Below, piece by piece: positions 34,351 to 43,961 of a stretch of DNA of 64,000 nt. The notes below the pieces were generated by a model. The model made no database searches, was not told the DNA's origin, and saw nothing but the letters and a program-made list of their open reading frames with translations. The position numbers and the translations under genes were made by a program. Each line of letters starts with the position of its first letter. Positions within the stretch are counted from its first letter, which is position 1. This DNA comes from Streptomyces sp. DH5 (GTDB taxonomy: Bacteria > Actinomycetota > Actinomycetes > Streptomycetales > Streptomycetaceae): positions 62,001 through 126,000 of the forward strand of contig NZ_JAHWGP010000001.1 of the NCBI RefSeq assembly GCF_020873915.1, given 5' to 3'.

Positions 34351-34399
34351 ACGTGGCACACCACCGGCCGGGCCGAGCCCGGGCGGTGGTGTGCCACGT
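34351..34399. terminator. Long inverted repeat (probable terminator)
   Basis: 16-bp perfect arms ACGTGGCACACCACCG / CGGTGGTGTGCCACGT, extending inward another six pairs after one mismatch. It is about 140 bp after the stop of the minus-strand RibD-type gene. Confidence 0.6.
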
Positions 34400-34537
34400 G
34401 GGAGATCTCCTCACACCGACAATGCCGCGTGCGGTGTCCTCGAGGCAGTGCACCACCCGTCCTGCCGCCCGGGACGCCGCAGTTCGACTCTGCCCACCCG
34501 GAGTTGCGCTGGTTTCCCGCGGATGCCTCCCGCCTCC

Positions 34538-35146
34538 TTACTCCCCGAGCGTGGCGACGGCCTCCTCGTAACCGCCCGTCGGCGCCGCCGTGTCGGGGCC
34601 GTACACGAGGTTCAGCACGCCGGTCGTGAACGTCTCCGACTTCAGCAGCTTCAGCGGGATCGACGGCTCGCCCTCGTCGAACAGGCGCATGCCCTTGCGT
34701 ACGGCGACGGGGTGGACGAGGAGGTGCAGTTCGTCGAGGAGGCCCGCGGCCAGCAGTTGCCGGACGACGGAGACCGAGCCGCTCAGCGCGATGTCGCCGC
34801 CCGGCTCGCCCTTCAGCGCGGCGGCGACCTCGGCGACGTCGCCCTCCGCCTGCTCGCTGTTCCGCCACCGCAGGTCGAGCCGGCTGCGGGAGAACACGAT
34901 CTTCCGCATGTCGCCGAGTTGCTTGGCGAATCCGGCGTCCTCGCCGCCGGCCGCCTCCCGCTCGGGCCAGGCGCCGGCGAAGCTGTCGTACGTCGTGCGG
35001 CCGAACAGCAACACCTCCGCGGTGTTCAGGCCCGCACCGACGGCGGCCCCCATCTCGTCGTTGAAGTACGGGAAGTGCCACTGGTCGGGCGCCTCGACGA
35101 CGCCGTCGAGCGAGATGAACAGGCTGGCGGTGATCTTCCGCGACAT
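34538..35146 (-). CDS. RibD C-terminal/dihydrofolate reductase-like protein
   Basis: 202 residues of the RibD_C family: RKITASLFISLDGVVEAPDQ at the start, LLFGRTTYDSFAGAW for cofactor binding, RKIVFSRS and GDIALSGSVSVVRQLLAAGL. These NADPH-fold proteins reduce small molecules; the substrate is not predictable. ATG 35146; alone between the basic protein and the transporter. Confidence 0.93.
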   Translation of the reverse strand: MSRKITASLFISLDGVVEAPDQWHFPYFNDEMGAAVGAGLNTAEVLLFGRTTYDSFAGAWPEREAAGGEDAGFAKQLGDMRKIVFSRSRLDLRWRNSEQAEGDVAEVAAALKGEPGGDIALSGSVSVVRQLLAAGLLDELHLLVHPVAVRKGMRLFDEGEPSIPLKLLKSETFTTGVLNLVYGPDTAAPTGGYEEAVATLGE

Positions 35147-35327
35147 GGTGTCCTCCGGATCCGGGTGCTTGTGCTGGATACGACCGTGCCACCCGCCGGA
35201 ACTCATCGGTGGGCGGCGCGCGACGGTTCGGACCGTGACCGGTGTCGTCGGAACCGCCCGGACGGTCTGCCACCCGCACCCACCACCCGCACTCGCGCCC
35301 GCGCCCGCATCCGAGAGGGCCGGCGTC

Positions 35328-37640
35328 TCACTCGCTGTGCAGCACCTGCGCGATCGTCAGCCGCGCCGCACGGCGCGCCGGGACGAAGGCGCCCAGGACG
35401 GCGATGGCCACGCCTGCCAGGGCGAGGCCGGCCAGGACCGGTGCCTGCCAGACGTCCACCATGTACGGGGGGAGCGTGATGTCCACGGCGTCGGCCATCC
35501 GGGGCACGACCCAGTGGTGGCCCGCCATCCCCAACGGGACACCGGCCAGTGAGCCGGCCGCGCCGAGCACCGCCATCGACGTCACCGTCATGGTCGTCAC
35601 CTGCCGTGGCGTCATGCCGATGGACTTGAGCACGCCGAGATCACGACGGCGGTCACGGGTGTTGAGGAGGGCCGTGTTGAAGACGCCGAGCGCGGCGACG
35701 ACGGCGAGCATGAGGGTGAGCACCGAGGCCGAGCCGACGATGGTCCGCGTGACGTTGTTCGGGCCGACCGGCACCGGATCGATCCCCGGGTCGGCGAGCC
35801 GGGCGGCACGCGCGTACGCCGCCCGGTCCGCGCCGTCACCGAGCTTCACGTGGTAGGCGATCGGTTCCTCCCGCGGGGCGAACCGCGTCAGCGTCGCCCA
35901 GTCGGTGACGACCGTCTCGGCGTTGTTGTTCATGAGCGCGCCGACGACGGTGAACCCCTGCCGTCGGCCGTCCTTCTCCAGCCGGACGCGGTCACCGACC
36001 TCCAGGCCGTGCCGGCTCAGGAAGGCCGACGTGGCCACGATCTCACCGGTGCGGCCCGCCCAGCGGCCGTCGGTGAGGACGTCGTCCAGCCGGGGCCGGT
36101 CACCGCGGCGGCCCTCCAGCCACACCCGCTGGGCGGTGCCGGCGAGGCGCGCTTCGGCGTCCGCCCGTGCCGTGACCTCGCTCGCGCCGGGCAGGGAGCC
36201 GAGCAGGGCGTGGAGTTCGCGGTCGTCGTGGCGCGGGAGGATCTCCTTGCCGTCCTGGTACTTCGTCGCGTACACGGTGACGTCGTAGGCGTCCCGCCCG
36301 GCATCGCCGAACCGGGTCATCGTGGTGGCCAGCCCGGTCGCGAACGTCACGGTGGTCACGCCCAGGACGACGGCGGCCAGTGTGAGGGCGCTGCGGCCCG
36401 GCCGGGCGAACGGCAGCCCGACGCCCAGGCTCACCGAACGCGGCAGCCGGCTGCCGGCCAGGCGGCGTTGCACGCCGAGCGCGCGCCCGGCGCGCGGAGC
36501 GCCGCCCGCGCTGATCGCGCGTGCCGCGGGGAGCCGGTGGGCGCGCAGTCCCGGAGCGAGCGCGGCCAGGACACAGACGAGCGGCATGCCGAGCAGGGCG
36601 AGCGCGTTCACCCAGGGGGCGATGCCGACCTCGCCGTGGAACACGCCCGACGCGGGGCCCATGAACACGCCGTCGAAGAACGGCCGCGCCACCGCGTTGC
36701 CGAGTACGGTGCCCAGCACGCAGCCGAGGAGCGCGGGGACGCCCGTCATCGTGAGGTAGACGGCGAGCACCTGTCCCGGTGTGAAGCCGAGGGACTTCAG
36801 GACGCCGATGTGCCGGAACCCCGAGATGACGGCGCCGCTGACCACGTTGGCGACGATGAGCACCGCCACCACGATGCCGAGGACGCCGAACGCCATCAGA
36901 TAGGGGGTGTACGCCCGCGCGGAACTGCCGATCTGGTCCTTGAGGGTGAGGTACGACTGCGAACCGGCCAGGGCGTCCTCGGGCAACCGGTCGGTCACGG
37001 CGGCCAGCCCGTCCCGCAGCCGGTCGGCCGACGAGGCGTCCTCGAAACGCAGGAGCATCTGCGTGGCCGTCGGGCGCAGGTCCGTGATCTGGCCGGGGGC
37101 GACCCAGGCGTTCGCCGTGCCGCTGAGGTCGAAGGCGAACCCGACGATGGTGAGGTCGGGCCCGGACCGGAGCTGGATCCGCCTGCCCAGGTCGTCGGCG
37201 CTCCAGTCCGACTGCCGGTTGACGACGACCTCGCCCGGCCGCGTCGCCCAGCGTCCGGCCCAGAGGTCCACCCGCCCCACCGGACCGCCGGGACCGGCAC
37301 GGCCCACCACGGTGATCGTGGAACCCAGACCGTAGTCCGCGGAGTCGGCCCGCAGTTCGACCGTCGCCTGCCGGAACGGTCCGGCGGCGCTCTCGACGCC
37401 CGGCTGCCGGGCCGCCCGCGCCAGCTCGACGTCCGAGACCGCGTCGGAAGTGAACGAGGCGACGACGTGGGGGCCGCGCTGCTCGGCGAAGGCCCTGTCG
37501 AACGGCGCGGAGGCCGCGTCGACCAGTCCCAGCGCGATGACCGTCGCCCCGGTGGACACCAGCGTGACCAGACCGATCACCATGGTCTGCAGTCTGCGTC
37601 GCCGCACGGCCGCGCGGGCCGCCCGCCAGACCGCCCTCAC
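35328..37640 (-). CDS. ABC exporter permease, FtsX/MacB type (two FtsX domains)
   Basis: About 770 residues. An N-terminal helix (MVIGLVTLVSTGATVIALGL) is followed by a large extracellular domain, then three helices around AFGVLGIVVAVLIVANVVSG, a second extracellular domain and three final helices containing GVFNTALLNTRDRRRDLGVL and LKSIGMTPRQ, the FtsX motif. GTG 37640 overlaps the ATPase stop. With the ATPase it forms a LolCDE/MacB-like exporter for peptides, lipids or antibiotics. Confidence 0.93.
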   Translation of the reverse strand: MRAVWRAARAAVRRRRLQTMVIGLVTLVSTGATVIALGLVDAASAPFDRAFAEQRGPHVVASFTSDAVSDVELARAARQPGVESAAGPFRQATVELRADSADYGLGSTITVVGRAGPGGPVGRVDLWAGRWATRPGEVVVNRQSDWSADDLGRRIQLRSGPDLTIVGFAFDLSGTANAWVAPGQITDLRPTATQMLLRFEDASSADRLRDGLAAVTDRLPEDALAGSQSYLTLKDQIGSSARAYTPYLMAFGVLGIVVAVLIVANVVSGAVISGFRHIGVLKSLGFTPGQVLAVYLTMTGVPALLGCVLGTVLGNAVARPFFDGVFMGPASGVFHGEVGIAPWVNALALLGMPLVCVLAALAPGLRAHRLPAARAISAGGAPRAGRALGVQRRLAGSRLPRSVSLGVGLPFARPGRSALTLAAVVLGVTTVTFATGLATTMTRFGDAGRDAYDVTVYATKYQDGKEILPRHDDRELHALLGSLPGASEVTARADAEARLAGTAQRVWLEGRRGDRPRLDDVLTDGRWAGRTGEIVATSAFLSRHGLEVGDRVRLEKDGRRQGFTVVGALMNNNAETVVTDWATLTRFAPREEPIAYHVKLGDGADRAAYARAARLADPGIDPVPVGPNNVTRTIVGSASVLTLMLAVVAALGVFNTALLNTRDRRRDLGVLKSIGMTPRQVTTMTVTSMAVLGAAGSLAGVPLGMAGHHWVVPRMADAVDITLPPYMVDVWQAPVLAGLALAGVAIAVLGAFVPARRAARLTIAQVLHSE

Positions 37641-38344
37641 GCGGCCGGCTCCAGCCGGTGCTCGCCGGTCACCCGGCCGTCGGCCAGCAGCACGAGCCGG
37701 CTGGCGCAGCGCCGGGCCAGGCGCTCGTCGTGCGTCACGAGGACCAGCGTCTGGCCGATCTGGTTGAGGTCGAGCAGCAGGTCCATCACCTGCTCGCCGG
37801 TACGGCTGTCCAGCGCTCCGGTCGGCTCGTCGGCCAGCAGCAGGGCGGGACGGTTCATCAGCGCACGGGCCACCGCCACCCGCTGCCGCTCGCCGCCGCT
37901 GAGCACCGCCGGGTAGGCACGGGCGCGGTCGGCGATCTCGAGCTCGTCGAACAGCTCCAGCGCGCGGCGGCGAGCCTGACCCGCGGGGGTGCCGGTCAGC
38001 TGCGCGGCCAGGGCGACGTTGTCGAGCGCCGACAGGTCGTCGATGAGGTTGAAGAACTGGAAGACCATCCCGATGTGCCGCCGCCGGTACAGGGCGAGCC
38101 CCTTCTCGCTGAGTTCCCCCACGTTCTCGCCGCGCACGACGACGCTGCCGGCCGTCGGACGGTCCAGACCGGCGATCATGTTGAGCAGGGTGGACTTGCC
38201 GCACCCTGACGGCCCCATCACCGCCACCGCCTCCCCGGCCCGGATCTCCAGCGACACGCCGTCCAGTGCCGTCGTCCCGCCGTACTCCTTGCGCACGCCG
38301 TCGAGTCGTACGACGGCCTCTCCCCTGATGTCCTCGGTGATCAT
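37637..38344 (-). CDS. ABC exporter ATPase, LolD/MacB type
   Basis: About 235 residues: Walker A GPSGCGKST, Q-loop MVFQFFNLIDDLSALDNV, signature LSGGERQRVAVARAL, Walker B LLLADEPTGALD and H-loop VTHDERLA. This is the standard ATPase of FtsX-type exporters. ATG 38344 is used because the upstream residues look noncoding. It is divergent from the sensor kinase gene, so the two-component system probably controls the transporter. Confidence 0.94.
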   Translation of the reverse strand: MITEDIRGEAVVRLDGVRKEYGGTTALDGVSLEIRAGEAVAVMGPSGCGKSTLLNMIAGLDRPTAGSVVVRGENVGELSEKGLALYRRRHIGMVFQFFNLIDDLSALDNVALAAQLTGTPAGQARRRALELFDELEIADRARAYPAVLSGGERQRVAVARALMNRPALLLADEPTGALDSRTGEQVMDLLLDLNQIGQTLVLVTHDERLARRCASRLVLLADGRVTGEHRLEPAA

Positions 38345-38421
38345 GCACAGGACGCTAGGCCAGGCGCCGAGCGGCGGCATCCCTCCCCGGACGGCACTTC
38401 GGCGCCCGTCTCATCCCGGGG

Positions 38422-39360
38422 ATGCAGGGGCCTGGACCCGTGGACGGATGCGTCCCCGGCCGGCGGTCTGCGAGAGTGAACTCCGTGTGGGACGGGGAGC
38501 CCGACGGGCTGATGGTGGCGCTGGGGGCGGCGTGTGCGGCCGTCGTATGGCTGGCCGTGGCACTGGTGAGGACACGGCGCCGGTGGCGGGCGGCCGTGGG
38601 GGAGCGCGGTTGGCTGCTCGAGCGGGAGCGGGAGAGCGCCGCCCGGGCGGCCGTCGCCGCCGAACGCGACCGCATGGCGCGCGAGTTGCACGACATCGTC
38701 AGCCACAACGTCAGCCTCATGGTGGTGCAGGCCTCGGCCGCCCGCGAGGTGCTGGGCACGATGCCGGACGAGGCCGCGGGAGCCCTGCGCGCGGTGGAGG
38801 ACGCGGGCCGGGGCGCCATGACCGACCTCCGCCACCTGCTGGGCGTGCTGGCGCCGTCACCGGACGGCGAGGACAGCGGTCCGGAGCCGGGCGGGGCCGG
38901 TGACGACGACGCGGCCGACCTGGCGCCACAGCCCGGCCTCGACCGGCTGGGTCCGCTGGTGGACCGGATATCGTTCGCCGGACTGCCCGTCGACGTGCGG
39001 ATCTCCGGCGAGCCGCGACCGCTGCCGCGGGGCGTCGACGTGACCGCCTACCGCATCATCCAGGAGGCCCTGACCAATGCGCTGCGGCACGGCGACGGTG
39101 GGAGGGCCGAGGTGACCGTGCGCTACACCGACCACACCCTGCGCGTGGAGGTGCTGAACACCGGACCCAGCGTGCTGACGGGCGCGCCGCCCGCACCACC
39201 GGCGCCGGCCCGCACGGCCGCCCTGCGGCGGCAGGGCGCCGGCCGGGGGCTGCTGGGCCTGCGGGAACGGGTCGCGGTGTACGGAGGTGACCTGGACGCC
39301 CGGCGCCGCCTCGGCGGAGGCTACCGCGTGCGGGCCCGCATCCCCCTGGACCGCCCGTGA
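38422..39360 (+). CDS. Sensor histidine kinase, NarL-type partner (HisKA_3)
   Basis: 312 residues if started at ATG 38422; GTG 38476 (VNSVWDGE) is also plausible. One membrane helix (about 31-50), no large sensor domain, then the HisKA_3 phosphorylation site AARAAVAAERDRMARELHDI with His90 and VSHNVSLMVVQAS. The ATPase part includes YRIIQEALTNALRHG and GRGLLGLRERVAVYGG. Stop overlaps the regulator's GTG. Confidence 0.92.
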   Translation: MQGPGPVDGCVPGRRSARVNSVWDGEPDGLMVALGAACAAVVWLAVALVRTRRRWRAAVGERGWLLERERESAARAAVAAERDRMARELHDIVSHNVSLMVVQASAAREVLGTMPDEAAGALRAVEDAGRGAMTDLRHLLGVLAPSPDGEDSGPEPGGAGDDDAADLAPQPGLDRLGPLVDRISFAGLPVDVRISGEPRPLPRGVDVTAYRIIQEALTNALRHGDGGRAEVTVRYTDHTLRVEVLNTGPSVLTGAPPAPPAPARTAALRRQGAGRGLLGLRERVAVYGGDLDARRRLGGGYRVRARIPLDRP

Positions 39361-40052
39361 CGCCGGACGCGGCCGGGCACGGGCCCCGCGTACTCGTCGC
39401 CGACGACCAGACACTGATCAGGACCGGCTTCCGGCTGATCCTCACCGCCCGCGGGATCGAGGTGGTGGGCGAGGCCGCGGACGGGGTGGAAGCGGTCGCG
39501 GCGGCACGCCGACTCCGGCCGGACGTCGTGCTGATGGACATCCGCATGCCGAACATGGACGGCCTGGAGGCCACCCGCCGCATCCTGGAGCACGCCCCCG
39601 AGTGCAGGGTGATCATGCTGACCACCTTCGACCTGGACCGCTACGTGTACGGCGCGCTGGCGCTCGGGGCCAGCGGCTTCCTGCTCAAGGACGTCACCCC
39701 GGAGCACCTGGCGGCGGCCGTACGACTGGTCGGCACCGGTGACGCCCTGCTCGCCCCGTCGATCACCCGCCGCCTGGTGGAGCGCTACGCCGCGCAGGCC
39801 GCCCGCACACCCGCCGTGCCCGCCGGCCTCTCGGCCCTGACCCCCCGCGAGACCGAGGTCCTGTCCCTGCTGGGACGCGGCCTGTCCAACACCGAACTCG
39901 CCGCCGAACTGACCCTGAGCGAAGCCACCGTGAAGTCCCACGTGGCGCGGATCTTCGCCAAGCTGTCGCTCCGCGACCGGGCCCAGGCCGTCGTACTCGC
40001 CTACGAGACGGGACTGGTCAGGCCCGGCGGACGAAGCAGCGGTGAGAGGTGA
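39357..40052 (+). CDS. Response regulator, NarL/LuxR family
   Basis: 231 residues. Receiver domain with acidic pair VADDQTLI, phosphoacceptor Asp61 in VVLMDIRMPNMDG, Thr in MLTTFD and Lys in GFLLKDV. C-terminal LuxR helix-turn-helix: LTPRETEVLSLLGRGLSNTE and [12 protein letters not shown]. It is coupled to the kinase (GTGA). The last ~45 codons are duplicated nearly exactly at 45057-45212. Confidence 0.95.
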   Translation: MTPDAAGHGPRVLVADDQTLIRTGFRLILTARGIEVVGEAADGVEAVAAARRLRPDVVLMDIRMPNMDGLEATRRILEHAPECRVIMLTTFDLDRYVYGALALGASGFLLKDVTPEHLAAAVRLVGTGDALLAPSITRRLVERYAAQAARTPAVPAGLSALTPRETEVLSLLGRGLSNTELAAELTLSEATVKSHVARIFAKLSLRDRAQAVVLAYETGLVRPGGRSSGER

Positions 40053-40094
40053 GGGCGTGCCGCCCGCTGGAGTACGCGGGCGGCACGCCCTCAC
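40049..40094. terminator. Strong terminator hairpin
   Basis: 19-bp perfect stem from GTGAGGGCGTGCCGCCCGC with an 8-nt loop, overlapping the end of the response regulator gene. Same family as those at 30859 and 33588. Confidence 0.88.
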
Positions 40095-40347
40095 CGCGTT
40101 CGAGAACCCCTGGTCCCGCCCGTGGGGCCGCATCCGAGGGCCGCACGGTCGAGGAAACGGTCACCGACTTCAGGCGCAGGCGGCGCGGGCTGCGGCTTCC
40201 GAGCGGCGCTCCTCGCCGTGGACTTCTGCGGAGCGGGTTTCGAACTGCCCGCACGCTTGGCCGGTGAAGCCTTTGCCGCCCCGGCGTTCCTCGCGGCCGG
40301 GGTGCTGTGTGCCGGGTACCTCTCGCGGAGCGCTGACAGCCGGACCG
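40091..40347 (-). pseudogene. Truncated copy of the basic KPAP-tail protein
   Basis: Minus-strand frame reads LSALRERYPAHSTPAARNAG, AKASPAKRAGSSKPAPQKST and the tail VGDRFLDRAALGCGPTGGTR-GSRTR before the stop, parallel to the intact protein at 33628-34155 (LSELRKKFAARNTPAAKK). The N-terminal half is missing. Confidence 0.75.
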
Positions 40348-40417
40348 TCCGTCATACCGGATGAGTCATACCGGATGAGTACCGGATGAGTAAGGGTGAG
40401 GCGGACCCACGGACGGC

Positions 40418-41977
40418 TCAGACGGAGTCCAGCCGACTGCGCTGCTCCGCCCCCGGCACATCGCCCGCCATCCGGCGCGGATCCGTGACGCTGCCCAGCC
40501 AGCCCAGCAGGAACCCGGCCGGCGCCGTCACCAGGCCCGGGATCGTCACGTCCCAGACCCGGAAGTCCAGCCCCGGGAAGATCGCCCCGGGGGTGCCGGA
40601 CACGTACGGCGACAGCGCGAGCGCGACGAGGCTCAGCACGGTGGCACCCCACAGGCACCACAGGGCGCCGCGGGCGGTGAACCCGGGCCAGTACAGGGCG
40701 TACAGCAGGACGGGCGCGAGGGCGGCGCCGCAGACGGTGAGCCAGAGCGTGGAGACGACCACCAGGTTCCAGTCGGCGACGACGACCGCCACGACCGAGC
40801 ACACCGCCCCCGTCAAGGCGGCCGACCACCGCGACGCGGCACCGTCGGCCCTGCCGTACGCGCCCAGCACGTCCCGTCCCAGGGCGATCCCGGCGGCGAG
40901 GGTCACGTCCACCACGGCCGCGAGCGCGGTGAGGAAGAGGACGCAGGCCAGGGCCGCGACCAGGAATCCACCGCCGTCGAGCGCCCGCCCGAGCATCAGC
41001 GGCGTGAACACCTGCCCCGCCGGGCCCGCCTCGCGCAGCGCCTCGCCGACGAGGGCCGCCGCGCCCACACCGACGACGGCCAGCGCGCCGTACAGCAGGA
41101 CGAGCTCGCCCAGCATCCAGCGACCGCCGGACCGGGCACCGCGCGGGCTCTTCGTCGAGATCGCCCGCATCAGCACGGCGGGCATCGCCAGCGTGGCCAG
41201 CGACATGCCGAAGATCTGCCCGATGCGGTTCACGGCGCCCACCCAGCCGTCACCGGTGTAGCCGCCCGGACGCAGGTACGCCTCGCCCATCCCGGAGCCG
41301 AGCGCGGCCGCGTCGAGCAGCCGCCCCATGTCCCCGCCGAAGCGGTCGAGCACGAGCACGGCGGCGACCACCAGCACGGGCAGGGCGATCGCCGACTTCG
41401 CGATCATCACCACACCCGTGCCCCGGATCCCGCCACTGACGGCCAGCGCCGTCATCACGCAGCCGATCACCACGATGCAGCCACTGCGCACCCCGGGCTG
41501 ACCGATCAGCGCCGCGGCGACGTTGCCGACCACCACCAACTGCACGACCAGCAGCGGGAAACAGACGAACAGGGTCACCGCGCCCCACGAGACGCGCACC
41601 GCGGGCCCACCACTGCCGCGCGCGTCCAGCAGGTCCGCGGCGGTCAGCGAGGCGTGCCTGCGCAGCGGCTCGACGACCAGCACCAGGAACAGCATGACCC
41701 CGACCAGGCTGCCCAGCATGACGCCGAGGCCGTCGAAGCCGAACGTGGCCACCATGCCCACCAGCACGGTGACCGTGGCGACCGTGGTGGTGTCGCCGCC
41801 CATCGCGATGCCCTGCTGCCAGGAGCGCAGGCGGCGGTTGTCGGACCGTACGAGCGCCCGGTCGTCCTCGTCGGCGCCGGTGACGACGCACAGCATCAGG
41901 CAGACCACGACGAACACGCAGAACACGGCGAAGACGAGGGACCGGGACGAGGGATCGAGCAGCGTGGTCACTCCCAC
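40418..41977 (-). CDS. Sodium:solute symporter (SSS family, ActP-like)
   Basis: 519 residues with about 13 membrane helices. SSS features include the early QQGIAMGGDTTTVATVTVLV, GDTTT region and SLATLAMPAVLMRAISTKSP near the sodium-binding helix. Together with the coupled DUF485 protein this is the YjcH-ActP arrangement used for acetate and other short acids. It overlaps the DUF485 gene by 10 bp. Confidence 0.9.
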   Translation of the reverse strand: MGVTTLLDPSSRSLVFAVFCVFVVVCLMLCVVTGADEDDRALVRSDNRRLRSWQQGIAMGGDTTTVATVTVLVGMVATFGFDGLGVMLGSLVGVMLFLVLVVEPLRRHASLTAADLLDARGSGGPAVRVSWGAVTLFVCFPLLVVQLVVVGNVAAALIGQPGVRSGCIVVIGCVMTALAVSGGIRGTGVVMIAKSAIALPVLVVAAVLVLDRFGGDMGRLLDAAALGSGMGEAYLRPGGYTGDGWVGAVNRIGQIFGMSLATLAMPAVLMRAISTKSPRGARSGGRWMLGELVLLYGALAVVGVGAAALVGEALREAGPAGQVFTPLMLGRALDGGGFLVAALACVLFLTALAAVVDVTLAAGIALGRDVLGAYGRADGAASRWSAALTGAVCSVVAVVVADWNLVVVSTLWLTVCGAALAPVLLYALYWPGFTARGALWCLWGATVLSLVALALSPYVSGTPGAIFPGLDFRVWDVTIPGLVTAPAGFLLGWLGSVTDPRRMAGDVPGAEQRSRLDSV

Positions 41978-42312
41978 CTCCGGGCGCCCGGCTGCGGCTC
42001 GACCAGGTCGACCCGCCGCCCGTACGCCACCAGCGCGTGCGCGCCGACGGCGAGGGGCACCACGGCCAGCAGCACGCCGAGGCTCACCGGTCCGCCGGCG
42101 ATCCGCGTGCCGTACACGTCCGGGACGAGCGCGGCGAGCAGCACGTAGAGCAGCCAGACGGCGGCGATCCGCAGACCGAGCCGTAGTCCGACGGCCAGCC
42201 GCGCCGCCTCCTCGGCGTCCTGCCGTTCGGACTCCGCCACGGGTCGCGCGGGGAGTGCGGGCTCGTCAGGGTGCGGCGGCCCGTGCTGCCAGGGCTGCGG
42301 TCCGAAGGACAT
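41968..42312 (-). CDS. DUF485 (YjcH-like) membrane protein
   Basis: 114 residues: a Pro-rich cytoplasmic start, then two membrane helices (about 48-70 and 78-98) with LRLGLRIAAVWLLYVLLAAL and GVLLAVVPLAVGAHALVAYG. DUF485 proteins accompany acetate symporters. ATG 42312 (MSFGPQPW) is preferred. Confidence 0.85.
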   Translation of the reverse strand: MSFGPQPWQHGPPHPDEPALPARPVAESERQDAEEAARLAVGLRLGLRIAAVWLLYVLLAALVPDVYGTRIAGGPVSLGVLLAVVPLAVGAHALVAYGRRVDLVEPQPGARRWE

Positions 42313-42566
42313 GGGGTGGCTCCGCTCACGTCGGTCCGGCACCCCGGAAGGGGGTGCGCGTCAGGGTGGGGGTGGGCGGGGAGTCAATCAGACTCCCGCG
42401 GACCTCCACGCGCCTCGAGCGCAGATCTGTTCCCCCGCCCAATCCGGAGCCGCGCGGACAGTGAGCGGGCACTGCCCGACCGGACCCCGGGGAGGCGCCG
42501 CGTGAACGTCTCCGAGCGCTGTGGAAGGATCGGTGGAACAGCAGAGCGACGGGGGGAAACCGAGAC

Positions 42567-43961
42567 GTGGTCGCCCTCCACTCCTCCGCGCTGGACGGAG
42601 TGGCCGCCAACCCGGCCCTCCCCACACCGCTGCTGCTCCGGCTGATCGCGTTCGACGGCGGAGGGCACGGCCCGCCCTTCCAGGCCCTCCACCGGCCGGG
42701 GCTGCCCGAGACGGCCGTGGCCGCCGTCCTCACCCACCCGGTGCTGGACGTGCGCGTCCAGTTCGCGGTGAGCGGTCAGGCGGAGCCCGAGCAGCGTGCC
42801 CGGCTCGCGGACGACCCCTCGCCCAAGGTGCGGGCCGCCGTCGCGAACGGACCCGAGTGGACCCACGACCCCCGGAAGAAGGTCCGTCCGCTGCCGGACG
42901 CCGTGTGCCGGCGTCTCCTCGACGACCCCGAACCGTCCGTACGGGGCGCACTGCTGCGCTCGCCCCACGTGTCGTCGTCCTTCCTCGCCTCCCTCGTCCG
43001 GTATCCGGATCCGGCCGCACGACGTGCCGCCCTGCGCGTCTGGGACGAACTGACGGCGGACGGGCGCGCCACGCTGCTCGACGACCCCGACCCCGAGGTG
43101 CGGCGGTCGGCCGCGCTGTGCGCGTGCCCGCGCGACGCACGGCTCACGGCGGCGCTGCTCCGCGACCCCGCCACTGCGCCCGAGGCGCTCCGCCGGGGGC
43201 TTCTCGACCGCGCGCACGCCGAGCGATATCTCGCCGAGGGCGTCCACCTGGTCGAGCTCGCCGGCAATCCGTCCCTGCCGGCCGACCTCGTGGACCGGCT
43301 CGCCGACGACCCCGACGACGAGGTGCGGCTCGCCGTCTCCCTCCGGCCCGAGCTGACCGAAGCCCGACGTGCCGCGATCGACGTCACCGTCGCCGCGCAC
43401 GCACGGGGGGACGTGGACTGGGTCGCGGCCGGCATCGCCGACCCGGAGGTGCTGCGGCGGGCCGCGACCTCCACCCACCCCCTGCTGCGTCGCGCCGCGG
43501 CCCGCAGCCCCCACCTGCCCCCGGAACTCCTGACGCTTCTGGCCGAGGACGCGGACGTCGTCGTGCGCACCCACCTGGCCGTGCATCACCCCGACACCCC
43601 CGAAGAAGTCCTGATGAGCGTGTACGCACGGCTCGGTGGGACCTTCTCCGCATGGATGGCGACCGGCCATCCCCGCTTCCCCCGCGAAGGGATGGCCGCC
43701 CGCTACGCCGGCCATCCGGAGGGGATCTACCGGCAACTGGCCGTCCGCGACCCCGCCGCCGGCCCCGATCTGATCGAGCGGCTCAGCCACGACCCGGACG
43801 TCCGGACGCGCCAGGCGGCAGCCCGCGACCCGCGCCTGCCGCTTCCCCGTCTCCTCGAGACTCTCGCCCTGCCCGAACTGGCTTACAGCGCGGGCGCCAA
43901 CCCGGCCCTCCCCCCTGACGAGATGGCCGCCGTCATGGACGAGGCCGGGGTGCCCGGATGA
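42567..43961 (+). CDS. LRV/HEAT-like repeat protein
   Basis: 464 residues built from many ~24-residue leucine-rich-variant repeats with the pattern LADDPSPKVRAAVANGPEW, LLDDPEPSVRGALLRSPHV, LADDPDDEVRLAVSLRPELT and LSHDPDVRTRQAAARDPRLP. Such alpha-solenoids bind other proteins. No enzyme motif. GTG 42567; a purine-rich GGGGGGAAA lies 9-17 bp before. Function unknown. Confidence 0.88.
   Translation: MVALHSSALDGVAANPALPTPLLLRLIAFDGGGHGPPFQALHRPGLPETAVAAVLTHPVLDVRVQFAVSGQAEPEQRARLADDPSPKVRAAVANGPEWTHDPRKKVRPLPDAVCRRLLDDPEPSVRGALLRSPHVSSSFLASLVRYPDPAARRAALRVWDELTADGRATLLDDPDPEVRRSAALCACPRDARLTAALLRDPATAPEALRRGLLDRAHAERYLAEGVHLVELAGNPSLPADLVDRLADDPDDEVRLAVSLRPELTEARRAAIDVTVAAHARGDVDWVAAGIADPEVLRRAATSTHPLLRRAAARSPHLPPELLTLLAEDADVVVRTHLAVHHPDTPEEVLMSVYARLGGTFSAWMATGHPRFPREGMAARYAGHPEGIYRQLAVRDPAAGPDLIERLSHDPDVRTRQAAARDPRLPLPRLLETLALPELAYSAGANPALPPDEMAAVMDEAGVPG

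Noticed and set aside
35328-38348. One 1006-residue ATPase-permease fusion
   Set aside because: The upstream part of this frame is noncoding; the ATPase is in another frame and the permease starts at GTG 37640 with a GTGA overlap.
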